A stretch of 64,000 bases of DNA from NCBI RefSeq assembly GCF_916715725.1, contig NZ_CAKAPD010000009.1, positions 1 through 64,000 on the forward strand, written 5' to 3'. The notes beneath the pieces were generated by a model. The model made no database searches. It worked only from the letters and a program-made list of their open reading frames with translations, and was not told the origin of the DNA. Made by a program: the position numbers and the translations under genes. The first letter of the stretch is position 1; the number at the start of each line of letters is the position of its first letter. Shown here piece by piece: positions 43,841 through 51,973 of this stretch. This DNA comes from an uncultured Rothia sp. (GTDB lineage: Bacteria > Actinomycetota > Actinomycetes > Actinomycetales > Micrococcaceae).

Positions 43841-45205
43841 TTAGTTTTTAGGCTTCTCAGTACTGGGTTTTTCTCCGGCGGCATTCTTTTCACCGGTGTT
43901 CTCATGACCGGCAGCATCGTGCAGGATGCGGGTGAACGCCTCCGTGGGGTCGTCTGCCCCAGCTGCGGCAGAAGAGTCGGTGGCGCCTCCGATGACGGGT
44001 TCGGTGGGCGCATCCTCAACGGGTACTTCAGCCAGATTCTCGGCAGGTACCTCGGCAGGAGCCTCGACGGACACCTCCGCGACGATGGGCTCCTCCGAGG
44101 CGGACTCCGCAGAGGCAGGCGCCTCCGGAGCCTTCTGTGCATCCTCCGGCTTATCCTGAGCCGGCGCCTCTACAGGCTGCCCAGAAACACCCTGCTCAGT
44201 AGCTACCGGCTCACCGTGCGCGGATTCCTTCTTCGCATCCTTGTGCGCGTCCTTATGTTCGAGCCTGTAGATGATGCGCGGTTCCAGGCGCTCAAAACCA
44301 ATCTTGGAGCGCACCCAGTTCACGAAGCGGTCGATACGGTCCTCACCCTCGGTGGTTTCCGCAACCCGGTAGTTGCGCGGCAGCATCACGCTGTCGCTGA
44401 GCACGCGCGGGTACTCATCAATCTCCTGAATACCCGCCATGTACATGTTCTCGCGGAACTGGTGAGCGAACTCCTGCTGACCGAGGAACAGCTGGTCGGC
44501 GTAGGTTTTAGCCGCCAGGCGCTCGCTGTAGGCGTCCTTGGAGTCGCGAGCGCCCTTCTTGGAGCCGTAAATATCCCAGAAGTAGAAGTACACATTGTTC
44601 GCGATAATGGCGGAGATAATGCGGTTCTGCAGGTACACGAGGGCACCGACGGCGACCGCACCAACAATCAGGAGCACCACGGCGAGCGGGGAGAGTGCAA
44701 AGTCAGACAGATTGCCGCGGTGGTTCGTGAACAGGCCAATCAGGTAGGCGATGGTGACCACGATGATGGGCACGCCGATGAACACCACGGCGAGCGGCAC
44801 CCAAATGTACAGCAGGCCGCGCAGAATCAGGCGGTAGTAGCTAATCGAGTCGCCAATGGGGATGGGCGTAGGCTTCACGGAAGAGTGCGCACGCTTCATG
44901 AGCAGGCTGAAGATACGGTTGCTGTCGATGCCAACTTTACGCAGCTTCGATTCGAGGGACGCACGTTTGAGGAAGACCCGGTAGTTTTCGAGGACGACGC
45001 GCTGGTCGGAGGTGAGCTTTTCGGGGTCGGGTAGGGCGTTGAGGTCCAAGCCGGCTTCGGTGAGGAGTTTGCTCCACAGTTCCAGTCGCGCCAGTTCGGA
45101 GGGTTTTGCCGCCGCCTGCGCCTGGTAGTTCTTGTAGGAGATGAAGATGGTGCTGGCACCGATGAGCAGTGTAATGAAGGGTGCAATCCAGTCTTTGAGT
45201 CCCAT
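43841..45205 (-). CDS. Membrane protein with acidic low-complexity tail, unknown
   Basis: The 454-residue protein has an N-terminal helix (about 5-25, WIAPFITLLIGASTIFISY), a soluble helical segment, two longer hydrophobic segments (about 130-160 and 178-205) and a cytoplasmic region with LAAKTYADQLFLGQQEFAHQFRENMYMAGIQEIDEYPR. The last ~130 residues are A/E/P/V repeats without predicted structure. No family is recognised. A strong AGGAGG precedes ATG 45205. It is followed by a terminator and preceded on the other side by a hairpin, so it is probably monocistronic. Confidence 0.75.
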   Translation of the reverse strand: MGLKDWIAPFITLLIGASTIFISYKNYQAQAAAKPSELARLELWSKLLTEAGLDLNALPDPEKLTSDQRVVLENYRVFLKRASLESKLRKVGIDSNRIFSLLMKRAHSSVKPTPIPIGDSISYYRLILRGLLYIWVPLAVVFIGVPIIVVTIAYLIGLFTNHRGNLSDFALSPLAVVLLIVGAVAVGALVYLQNRIISAIIANNVYFYFWDIYGSKKGARDSKDAYSERLAAKTYADQLFLGQQEFAHQFRENMYMAGIQEIDEYPRVLSDSVMLPRNYRVAETTEGEDRIDRFVNWVRSKIGFERLEPRIIYRLEHKDAHKDAKKESAHGEPVATEQGVSGQPVEAPAQDKPEDAQKAPEAPASAESASEEPIVAEVSVEAPAEVPAENLAEVPVEDAPTEPVIGGATDSSAAAGADDPTEAFTRILHDAAGHENTGEKNAAGEKPSTEKPKN

Positions 45206-45345
45206 GGTGGCGTTCCTCCTTGATTGTGTGGAGCCGCTGGTTCCTCGGTCTTTTTGTGGGCGTCTTTTTCGGGCGTGAGCCCACTGTTTTTACCGTACCA
45301 CCGGTACCTGTGCTGAACCTTTAAATGCGCAGGTGGGTGCGTAAA

Positions 45346-45392
45346 ATAGCCCCGCCTCCCGATGCTTAAGAGCAACAGGAGGCAGGGCTTAT
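45346..45392. terminator. Terminator after the DHA2 efflux gene
   Basis: The arms ATAGCCCCGCCTCC and GGAGGCAGGGCTTAT pair with one bulge; on the minus strand the hairpin is followed by CTATTTTAC. Confidence 0.7.
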
Positions 45393-45402
45393 CTATCAAG
45401 AT

Positions 45403-46968
45403 TTAGTGTTCAGCAGGCTTCATTTCGCGCGGCGCCTTGCGGATCATGAGGTAGCTGATAACAGCCATAACACCCATGAGCACGGCGCTGAACGCGGAGC
45501 TCAGCACCACGCCGGAGTCGAAGGCGGCGAATGCGGAAGAGAGCAGCTGGTTTGCCTGCTCGCCGCCCACATGGCTTGCGACCGACACGGCACCGCCGAG
45601 GGTTTCGTGGGCGTGGTCAGCGAGAGACTCATCCAGGCCGGAGGGCACAACCACGTTCGCGCGGTAGACGGCGGTGAGCATACCACCGATGATGACGGTG
45701 CCGAGCACCGCACCCGTCTCGTAGGAAGTCTCAGAAATCGCGGACGCCGCACCCGCCTTACGCGGCGGCACGCTGGAGAGCATCAGGTCGTTCGAAATGG
45801 TCTGCGCAATACCGATACCGGTACCGAGCACAATAAAGATGAGGATAATAACCACGTCGCTGTGCGCACCCAGGAAGGCGAGCACCGCGAACGCGGCGGC
45901 GTTGAGAGCCAGACCGAAGGACACCACCTGCGCCGGGTGGAAGTGCACCGCAACACGCGCAATCACCAGGCCGGCGATGATAGTCGCCAAAGTACCGGGA
46001 ATCAGCAGCATGCCGGCGTACATGGGCGGCAGACCGGAGACCAGCTGCAGGTGCTGGGAGGCGAAGTAGATGAAGCCAACGTCCACCGTCATGGAGATGA
46101 GGTTCGCGGTAATCGCACCGGTGAACACGGTGTTGCGGAAGAGTCGCACATCCAGCATGGGCTGAATATCGTTCTTCTCGCGGTTGAGCTGACGCAGCAC
46201 GAACAGGACGATGAAGCACAGACCGGCAAGGATGGTGCTAATAGCCACCGCGTCGAAACCGGCTTCGGAGGTGTGAGTCAGACCGAAGGTAATGCCGGTC
46301 ATGCCGACCATGATCAGCAGGATGCTCAGCGGGTCCACCGGGCTGGGGTTCGGGTCCTTAGACTCGGGCACCATGATCGGGGCAAGAATCAGCAGAGGAA
46401 TCAGAATCGGCACAGCCAGCAGGAACACGGAACCCCAGTCGAAGTGCTCCAGCAGGAAGCCACCCACAATCGGGCCCAGCGCCGCACCGGCGGAGAAGCC
46501 CGAAGCCCACACGGCAATAGCGATGCGGCGCTCGGTCGCATCCACAAAGATATTGCGAATAATCGACAGGGTTGCCGGCATGAGCATCGCACCAAAAATA
46601 CCGAGCAGGGCACGGGCAACCACGAGCATCAGCGCGGAGGGCGCGAACGCCGCGAGCGCAGAAATTGCCGCGAAGCCGGTCGAACCGATGAGCAGCAGCT
46701 TGCGGCGGCCGATGCGGTCACCGATAGCGCCCATGGGCACGAGCAGGGCGGAGAGCACCAGCGGGTAGGCATCAACGATCCACAGCTGTTCCGCGGAGGA
46801 GGGGCTCAGCGCCTTGGCGATTGCGGGCACCGCGAAGGCGAGCACCGTGTTGTCGATGGAGACCAGGAGCACCGGGAGCATGAGCACGCCGAGTGCCGCC
46901 CAGCGCTTAGTCTTCTGGTCGGGGGCGTGAATAGGTAGAGCCGTGGTGTGCGGGTTGTGATTCGTCAT
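45403..46968 (-). CDS. MFS multidrug efflux transporter, DHA2 (EmrB/QacA) family
   Basis: This 521-residue, 14-helix drug:proton antiporter carries the motif SIDNTVLAFAVPAIAKAL in helix 1 (the D1 motif LDxTxxNVALP), PMGAIGDRIGRRKLLLIG between helices 2 and 3, and the motif C-like ALGPIVGGFL in helix 5. It likely exports cationic dyes, biocides or drugs. It is divergent from a TetR regulator gene with a 24-bp palindrome in the shared promoter region, the usual layout of a drug-inducible pump and its repressor. Confidence 0.93.
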   Translation of the reverse strand: MTNHNPHTTALPIHAPDQKTKRWAALGVLMLPVLLVSIDNTVLAFAVPAIAKALSPSSAEQLWIVDAYPLVLSALLVPMGAIGDRIGRRKLLLIGSTGFAAISALAAFAPSALMLVVARALLGIFGAMLMPATLSIIRNIFVDATERRIAIAVWASGFSAGAALGPIVGGFLLEHFDWGSVFLLAVPILIPLLILAPIMVPESKDPNPSPVDPLSILLIMVGMTGITFGLTHTSEAGFDAVAISTILAGLCFIVLFVLRQLNREKNDIQPMLDVRLFRNTVFTGAITANLISMTVDVGFIYFASQHLQLVSGLPPMYAGMLLIPGTLATIIAGLVIARVAVHFHPAQVVSFGLALNAAAFAVLAFLGAHSDVVIILIFIVLGTGIGIAQTISNDLMLSSVPPRKAGAASAISETSYETGAVLGTVIIGGMLTAVYRANVVVPSGLDESLADHAHETLGGAVSVASHVGGEQANQLLSSAFAAFDSGVVLSSAFSAVLMGVMAVISYLMIRKAPREMKPAEH

Positions 46969-47130
46969 GGGTTGTTTTCGTGCGTCTATGGGGTTTCGGC
47001 CGATGCGGCGGACGCGGCGGCATCAGCTCGGCCTGTCTTTTGGACTAGGTCTTTTAGTAAGTCTTTTAGTGAGGGTTTGGGGCTTGTCCGGGGGTTTTAG
47101 GTGTCCGGGCGGGTCCACAAACGAAGATTA

Positions 47131-47154
47131 ACTATACCAACTGGACGGTACAGT
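47131..47154. promoter_or_regulatory. Palindromic operator between efflux pump and TetR regulator
   Basis: ACTATACC (47131-47138) and GGTACAGT (47147-47154) are inverted with one mismatch around 8 nt, 24 bp upstream of the regulator start and within the divergent promoter region. It is the best candidate for the TetR-family protein's binding site. Confidence 0.6.
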
Positions 47155-47177
47155 TTCAAGCGGTTAGACTGGTACCC

Positions 47178-47756
47178 ATGACCACCCCCAACCACCGCAA
47201 ACAGCGCGCCAACAACTCCCGCGAGCACATCCTCGACACCTACGTCGACCTGCTGATTCGCTCGGGAGAACGCGCCGCAACCCTCGACGCTGTAGCCACC
47301 GCCGCCAAGGTTTCCAAGGGCGGGCTACTCTACCACTTCGCCTCCAAGAAGGCGCTACTTGAGGCGCTCGCAGAACGCACCCTCACCCTGGCTGAAGAGG
47401 ACTTCGCGGCGATGAAGCAGGCACCCGAGGGGGCAAGCGCCTACTACATCAATTCCTCCACGCCGGATAACACCCCGTTCGACCGTGCCCTCATTGCCCT
47501 CAGCCGCCTGGCGCAGAACAATAATGAGCTCGCCCAGCAGACCATGAGCCGCGTACAGGATGGCTGGCATGCGCTCGTCCTCGCTGAGCTGGGTGATGAA
47601 CAGATCGCCCGCACCGTGCTGCTTCTGGGTGATGGCATGTACTACAACGCGGCATTCGGAGGCGACTCCGCCAGCCCGCAGAGGGCCGCAGCCATCGCGG
47701 CAGACCGAGCGGCACTCGAACGCGCCCTGCAGGTACTCAAGGCGGCGGCTCATTAA
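47178..47756 (+). CDS. TetR family transcriptional regulator
   Basis: The 192-residue repressor has an N-terminal helix-turn-helix (about residues 27-60: GERAATLDAVATAAKVSKGGLLYHFASKKALLEAL) and a helical ligand-binding C-terminal domain resembling the TetR_C_37 type of drug-pump repressors. It probably represses itself and the divergent DHA2 efflux gene by binding the palindrome at 47131-47154 until a drug is bound. ATG 47178 lies very near the operator, so the mRNA leader is short. Confidence 0.92.
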   Translation: MTTPNHRKQRANNSREHILDTYVDLLIRSGERAATLDAVATAAKVSKGGLLYHFASKKALLEALAERTLTLAEEDFAAMKQAPEGASAYYINSSTPDNTPFDRALIALSRLAQNNNELAQQTMSRVQDGWHALVLAELGDEQIARTVLLLGDGMYYNAAFGGDSASPQRAAAIAADRAALERALQVLKAAAH

Positions 47757-47892
47757 ACCACAAAAGCCACTCGACACAGCGGTTAAAGCCACAAGCTAAA
47801 ACCGCTACCTCAAACCCTATTCTTCAGCGCCGGCGAGCACCCGGGGCTTAAACTGGAAGGGTACGTATCTACTCTTCAACCAAGGAGTTCCG

Positions 47893-48213
47893 ATGATTTT
47901 CATTGCCGTAAAGTTCCCCGTCAAGCCCGAATACGCCGACCAGTGGATTGAGAAGACCCGCGCTTTCACCGAGGCAACCCGCGCCGAGGAAGGCAACAAG
48001 TTCTTCGAGTGGTCCCGCAGCATCGAGGACCCGAACGAGTTCGTTCTGCTCGAGGCTTTCAACGACGACGCAGCTGGCCCGCACGTGAACTCTGACCACT
48101 TCCAGCAGGCTCTGAAGGACATGCGCCCCATGCTGACCGCAACCCCGAAGATTGTTTCTCGCCTGGTTGACGGCGACGGCTGGGACGCTATGGGCGAGCT
48201 ACAGATCGACTAG
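47893..48213 (+). CDS. ABM-domain (putative quinol) monooxygenase
   Basis: The 106-residue protein is a single antibiotic biosynthesis monooxygenase domain with a ferredoxin-like fold, usually a dimer. Typical features are MIFIAVKFPVKPEYADQWIEKT, EEGNKFFEWSRSIEDPNEFVLLEAFNDDAAGPHVNSDHF with the family's conserved FxW/SxxDP and HxxSxHF motifs. Homologues such as YgiN oxidise quinols or act in heme or redox chemistry; the substrate here is unknown. CAAGGAG precedes ATG 47893. A long hairpin follows at 48270-48321. Confidence 0.9.
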   Translation: MIFIAVKFPVKPEYADQWIEKTRAFTEATRAEEGNKFFEWSRSIEDPNEFVLLEAFNDDAAGPHVNSDHFQQALKDMRPMLTATPKIVSRLVDGDGWDAMGELQID

Positions 48214-48269
48214 TCTGCACCCCTACTCTGCATCTAAAATTGCATAGTTAGATACTGCATAAGTAGACG

Positions 48270-48321
48270 CCAAAGCGCCTCTCCTGCCTGTTCTATTGGA
48301 CAGGTAGGAGAGGTGCTTTGG
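48270..48321 (+). terminator. Long hairpin after the ABM gene
   Basis: The 22-nt arms (48270-48291 and 48300-48321) pair with few mismatches around an 8-nt loop. No T tract follows, so it may instead protect the mRNA 3' end. Confidence 0.55.
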
Positions 48322-48474
48322 CGTGTCCGGTACCTGAACTTTTCCCCTTGATACGACGCGAATGGTACCGGTTTTCGACTCAGCGAGTGCCTTGCGCGCA
48401 TTTTTACCCTATTAACCCCTTAAAATGGATAGAGTATGCACACCTATCGATACCCATTCGCACAGGAGGCTTGA

Positions 48475-49287
48475 ATGAGCATCGCATCCCAGCCTCTTCC
48501 CGGCGCAGTCGCCGCTGAAGAGCACAACGACGTGGACCACACCTCTGTATCCCTCGCCGTATCGACCGTTATTCTGGCACTGCGCCCCAAGGAAAACGAA
48601 ATCCACCCGACCCTGTGGCTGCCGCTGGTTCGCCGCCTCCGCGAGCCCTATAAGGGCCAGTGGGCGCTGCCCGGCGGTCCGCTCAACCCGAATCTTTCCC
48701 TCGAAGAGGCAGCGGCTTCGACCCTGAAGCGCGCAACCAACCTGCAGCCCGGCTACCTGGAGCAGCTCTACGCATTCGGTGACGTTCTGCGCACCCCCGA
48801 GGCGCGTGCCGCCCGCGTTGTGGGCGAGCCCGAACCGGCACCCGGTACTGATCACGAGCGCGTGGTTTCCGTGGTGTACTGGGCGTCGATTCCCGCCACC
48901 GAGGTCGAGAACACTCGCGTGCACGAGAACATCCGCTGGTTCCCGGTGGATGAGCTGCCCGAGCTCGCCTTCGACCACAACGAAATCATTGAGTACGCGC
49001 TCTACCGCCTGCAGAACAAGGTGGAGTACTCGCGTATTGCGCACTCTTTCTTGGGTGAAGAGTTCACCCTGGCGCAGCTGCGTGAGGTGTACGAGGCGAT
49101 TCTGGGTCGCACCCTGGATCCGGCGAACTTCCGACGCCAGATTGCGGCGTCGAAGTCGATTATTGACACCGGCCGCCGCGTGGAGGGCACCCGTCACCGC
49201 CCGCCGCGCCTGTACCGTTACAACGACGCTCAGGCGTACGCGGATGCGGGCCCGCTGGGCATGTACCGTGAACGCCACGAGGCGTAA
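48475..49287 (+). CDS. NrtR-like regulator: Nudix-fold domain plus winged helix
   Basis: The 270-residue protein has an N-terminal Nudix fold (about 25-165; GQWALPGGPLNPNLSLEEAAASTLKRATNL) and a C-terminal winged-helix domain (about 185-255; FTLAQLREVYEAILGRTLDPANFRRQIAAS). This is the layout of NrtR, which senses ADP-ribose and represses NAD or pentose genes. In the Nudix box the catalytic RE and EE pairs are replaced (KR, TN), so hydrolysis is unlikely, as expected for a sensor. No NAD synthesis gene is adjacent, so its targets are elsewhere. ATG 48475 has AGGAGG ahead. A terminator follows. Confidence 0.88.
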   Translation: MSIASQPLPGAVAAEEHNDVDHTSVSLAVSTVILALRPKENEIHPTLWLPLVRRLREPYKGQWALPGGPLNPNLSLEEAAASTLKRATNLQPGYLEQLYAFGDVLRTPEARAARVVGEPEPAPGTDHERVVSVVYWASIPATEVENTRVHENIRWFPVDELPELAFDHNEIIEYALYRLQNKVEYSRIAHSFLGEEFTLAQLREVYEAILGRTLDPANFRRQIAASKSIIDTGRRVEGTRHRPPRLYRYNDAQAYADAGPLGMYRERHEA

Positions 49288-49354
49288 TAGCGTTTATTCT
49301 CGGACATTAGCCGCGTTGTATGCGCGCAGATTTAATGCCTAAGATTTAATACCT

Positions 49355-49394
49355 AAAAGGAGGGGCGGCACCGTGCGGTGCCACCCCTCCTTTT
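49355..49394 (+). terminator. Terminator after the NrtR-like gene
   Basis: An 18-bp stem with one mismatch (49355-49372 with 49377-49394) ends in TTTT and starts with AAAA. Confidence 0.85.
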
Positions 49395-49465
49395 GTGTTC
49401 TCTAGTACTCTCCAGTGCTTTCTAGGGGGTATCGGTACTTGTCAGAAGGTTTTGCGGGAGGGTGT

Positions 49466-49495
49466 TTGACTCAGCACCCACACAGTTTCTATGCT
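49466..49495 (+). promoter_or_regulatory. Promoter of the first ABC-F leader
   Basis: TTGACT (49466-49471) and TATGCT (49490-49495) are 18 bp apart. The same pair with the same spacing recurs upstream of the second ABC-F gene, so both promoters are conserved. Transcription should start near 49502, giving a ~300-nt leader. Confidence 0.7.
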
Positions 49496-49499
49496 TGAG

Positions 49500-49798
49500 C
49501 CATCAGCTCTCTATCCATACTGCCCCGCCGTGGGGGTAACCTAAGGGGCTGAACGCAATGTTTGACCGAAGCCACCCAAGGCGCGACCGGGGCGGTATTC
49601 GGAATCTAGGAGGCATCAAAGAAATGACCCACCGAGCATAAGCCCGGATCCAACAACACCAGGTCAATGCGCTTTTATGCGTCCACCCCACTACCCGGGC
49701 TTACGTGTACCTACAGACCGCGCTCGGGTTTTTTCATGCCTTCACGCCTTCATGTGCGTTGGCAGGAATCCGAGCACCTACTCGAAGGAACTCGGCCC
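49500..49798 (+). promoter_or_regulatory. Attenuator leader of the first ABC-F gene
   Basis: The leader is largely duplicated upstream of the second ABC-F gene. It carries a 5-codon ORF (49624-49641) whose last codons lie in the 5' arm of a terminator: CCGAGC (49632-49637) pairs with GCTCGG (49722-49727), followed by TTTTTT (49729-49734), and TAAGCCCGG (49639-49647) pairs with CCGGGCTTA (49695-49703). A ribosome held on the ORF would cover the 5' arm and let transcription continue. Another hairpin (CCGAA/TTCGG, about 49565-49602) precedes the ORF. This is the plan of antibiotic-induced attenuation known for other ABC-F and erm-type genes; induction here is inferred. Confidence 0.7.
49624..49641 (+). 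CDS. Leader peptide MTHRA of the first ABC-F gene
   Basis: ATG ACC CAC CGA GCA TAA follows a perfect AGGAGG (49608-49613) by 10 nt. The ORF, its ribosome site and about 20 nt on either side are identical in the second ABC-F leader. Its stop codon is the first part of the inner terminator stem. Confidence 0.65.
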   Translation: MTHRA

Positions 49799-51586
49799 AT
49801 GTCACGTCACATTACACTCGACCATATTTCGTACGCACACCCGAGCCAGCCCCCACTTTTCACAGACCTTTCCGCGGTATTCTCTGCGCCACTCACCGGG
49901 CTTATCGGCGATAACGGCGCCGGAAAAACTACCCTCTTCAGACTTATTCTTGGCGACATAAATCCTAGTCAAGGCACAATCAGTACCCCACCGCGCATAG
50001 CGTACCTACCGCAAGATTTAGGGTTGAGTGGGCATCAGCATCTTGCTGATATTTTTGGAATTACAAAAATACTGCAGGCGCTTGATGCGCTGGAATCGGG
50101 CGACTATTCCCCCTGCCTTTACGACACCATAGGCGACGCCTGGGATATTGAAGAACGTACCCTCGCAGCCCTTGCCGAACATGGTTTTGGTCCTGCCCTC
50201 ACTACGACCGATACACAGGCCCGTCGCAACCTTCTGATGCGTCCCCTTAGCACCTTTTCAGGTGGCCAGACGGTCACAGCCGCACTCACCGCGCTTCTGT
50301 ATTCAGACCCAGAGTTCATTCTGCTCGACGAACCGACGAACAACCTGGACTCCGCGGCGAAAGCCCAGCTCTTCACGACACTGGAGGTGCTGCCCTGCCC
50401 GGCGCTCATTATCAGCCACGACCGCGATCTGCTGGAGCGCGTGAACGTGATTGCCGAGCTTCACGCCGACCGTCAGGGACTGGCTCATCTGCGCCTCTTC
50501 GAGGGTAACTACAGCACATACCGGCAGGCACTGGACACCGAACAGCAGGCAGCTCAGCGTCGCGTGACCGAGGCGAAGAATGAGGCGCGTAAGGCTGAGC
50601 GTGAGCGTGCCGAGAACCAGATTAAGCTCGATCGCAACACTCGCCGAGGTCGCGAATTTGAGCGATCAAAGCGGAAACCTGGCATGGCTATGGGCCTGGA
50701 TAAGAACAGTTCAGAGCGCTCTGCCGGGAAACTTCACACAGCCCACGAAAGCATGGTGGCGGATGCGCGGGCGGCAGTTGGAGAAGCCCAAGAGAACCTG
50801 CGCGTGCAGGAGCGTATCTATCTGGAACTTGCTCAGGATGCGCTCCCACTGGGGCGGAAAGTACTGGAATTACATCGGGTGAAGAACGACTCTTGCGCGT
50901 CTACACCGCAGAGTGCCAACCTTAAGAATGCATACACCCAAAACACCGTTTCACGTGAAACACAACCTTATAAAGTTGATTATCTGCTTCAAATCCAAGA
51001 TTTTCCCGAGGTTCTTATCCTAACCGGACCCGAACACCTGCACATCACGGGAGCAAACGGCAGTGGCAAGACCATGCTTCTCAATGCGATAGCGCACGCG
51101 AATGACCCTGATTACCGCTCCCCAGTGCCGCCTGCATACCAAGTGCTCTACCGCCTGGACAACACCGCATACCTGCCGCAGCGCATCACCCTCGACCCGG
51201 AGCTCACCCTCCTTGAAACCGTACAGAGGGCGAATCCCGGTGCGAGCGAACAGCATCTGCGTGACCAGCTGGCGCGCCTGCTCTTCCGTCGCGAAAGCGT
51301 ACATCAGCGCATTGGGGATTTATCCGGAGGTGAGCGCTTCCGTGCCGCGGTGGCGCAGGTGCTTCTGGCGGATCCGGTGCCGCAGCTACTCATATTGGAT
51401 GAGCCGACGAATAACCTCGATATTTCCTCGGTGGATTGGCTGGTGCAGGCGCTCGAAGCATACACCGGCGCGCTCATCGTGGTGAGCCACGATGAGGATT
51501 TCTGCCGCCGCATCCGCATTGACCGCACACTCAACCTTTCAACAAAAACTCTCGGGAAGGAACCATTCAGGGAATCAGCACGCTGA
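49799..51586 (+). CDS. ABC-F ribosome-protection ATPase (first copy)
   Basis: This 595-residue cytoplasmic ABC-F protein has two ATPase domains and no membrane helices. Domain one: GDNGAGKTT, FSGGQTV, LLDEPTNNLD. Domain two: GANGSGKTM, LSGGERF, LILDEPTNNLD. The interdomain linker (about 250-400) is basic and helical. Such proteins bind the ribosomal E site and dislodge antibiotics or relieve stalls. ATG 49799 has GAAGGAA ahead; a longer frame runs back into the leader and is not used. The linker end contains VSRETQPYKVD, encoded by a parS-like site. The close paralogue 390 bp downstream shows tandem duplication including the leader. Confidence 0.93.
   Translation: MSRHITLDHISYAHPSQPPLFTDLSAVFSAPLTGLIGDNGAGKTTLFRLILGDINPSQGTISTPPRIAYLPQDLGLSGHQHLADIFGITKILQALDALESGDYSPCLYDTIGDAWDIEERTLAALAEHGFGPALTTTDTQARRNLLMRPLSTFSGGQTVTAALTALLYSDPEFILLDEPTNNLDSAAKAQLFTTLEVLPCPALIISHDRDLLERVNVIAELHADRQGLAHLRLFEGNYSTYRQALDTEQQAAQRRVTEAKNEARKAERERAENQIKLDRNTRRGREFERSKRKPGMAMGLDKNSSERSAGKLHTAHESMVADARAAVGEAQENLRVQERIYLELAQDALPLGRKVLELHRVKNDSCASTPQSANLKNAYTQNTVSRETQPYKVDYLLQIQDFPEVLILTGPEHLHITGANGSGKTMLLNAIAHANDPDYRSPVPPAYQVLYRLDNTAYLPQRITLDPELTLLETVQRANPGASEQHLRDQLARLLFRRESVHQRIGDLSGGERFRAAVAQVLLADPVPQLLILDEPTNNLDISSVDWLVQALEAYTGALIVVSHDEDFCRRIRIDRTLNLSTKTLGKEPFRESAR
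50947..50978. promoter_or_regulatory. parS: parS-like site with adjacent palindrome (site 2)
   Basis: GTTTCACGTGAAAC is at 50948-50961; the 16-mer 50947-50962 matches parS at 15 of 16 positions. CAACC-N6-AGTTG follows at 50963-50978. It lies in frame (VSRETQPYKVD) in the linker of the first ABC-F gene. Confidence 0.8.
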
Positions 51587-51610
51587 ATCTTCTCCTACAT
51601 GGGAGGGTGC

Positions 51611-51640
51611 TTGACCCGCCGCCCATATAGTTCCTATGCT
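51611..51640 (+). promoter_or_regulatory. Promoter of the second ABC-F leader
   Basis: TTGACC (51611-51616) and TATGCT (51635-51640) are 18 bp apart, matching the first copy in sequence and spacing. Confidence 0.7.
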
Positions 51641-51644
51641 TGAG

Positions 51645-51973
51645 CCATCAGCTCTCTATCCATGTTGCCCCACCACGGGGGTAGCTGGCGGAGCTGAACG
51701 TATCGTTTGGCCGAAGCCACCCAAGGCGCGACCGGGGTGCTCTTCGGAATCTAGGAGGCATCAAAGAAATGACCCACCGAGCATAAGCCCGGACTCAGAA
51801 GAATTTTTCGCGCGCTCACGCAGCAGCTCTACGGACACGTTTCTACGTGTTCCAATCAGCGCGCACGCACCCGGGCACAGGTACATCCACCGTTACGCTC
51901 GGGTTTTTTCATGCCTTCACACCTTCACGTGCGCTGACAGGAATCCGAGCACCTACTCGAAGGAACTCGGCCC
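51645..51973 (+). promoter_or_regulatory. Attenuator leader of the second ABC-F gene
   Basis: This leader is homologous to that of the first ABC-F gene. The ORF region and both ends are nearly identical, while the terminator loop has diverged and lengthened. The terminator is kept: CCGAGC (51777-51782) with GCTCGG (51897-51902) then TTTTTT (51904-51909), and GCCCGG (51786-51791) with CCGGGC (51871-51876). Conservation of stems and leader ORF against divergent loops supports a working RNA switch. Confidence 0.7.
51769..51786 (+). CDS. Leader peptide MTHRA of the second ABC-F gene
   Basis: This 5-codon ORF is identical to the one at 49624-49641, with AGGAGG at 51753-51758. It overlaps the 5' arm of the terminator. 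Confidence 0.65.
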   Translation: MTHRA

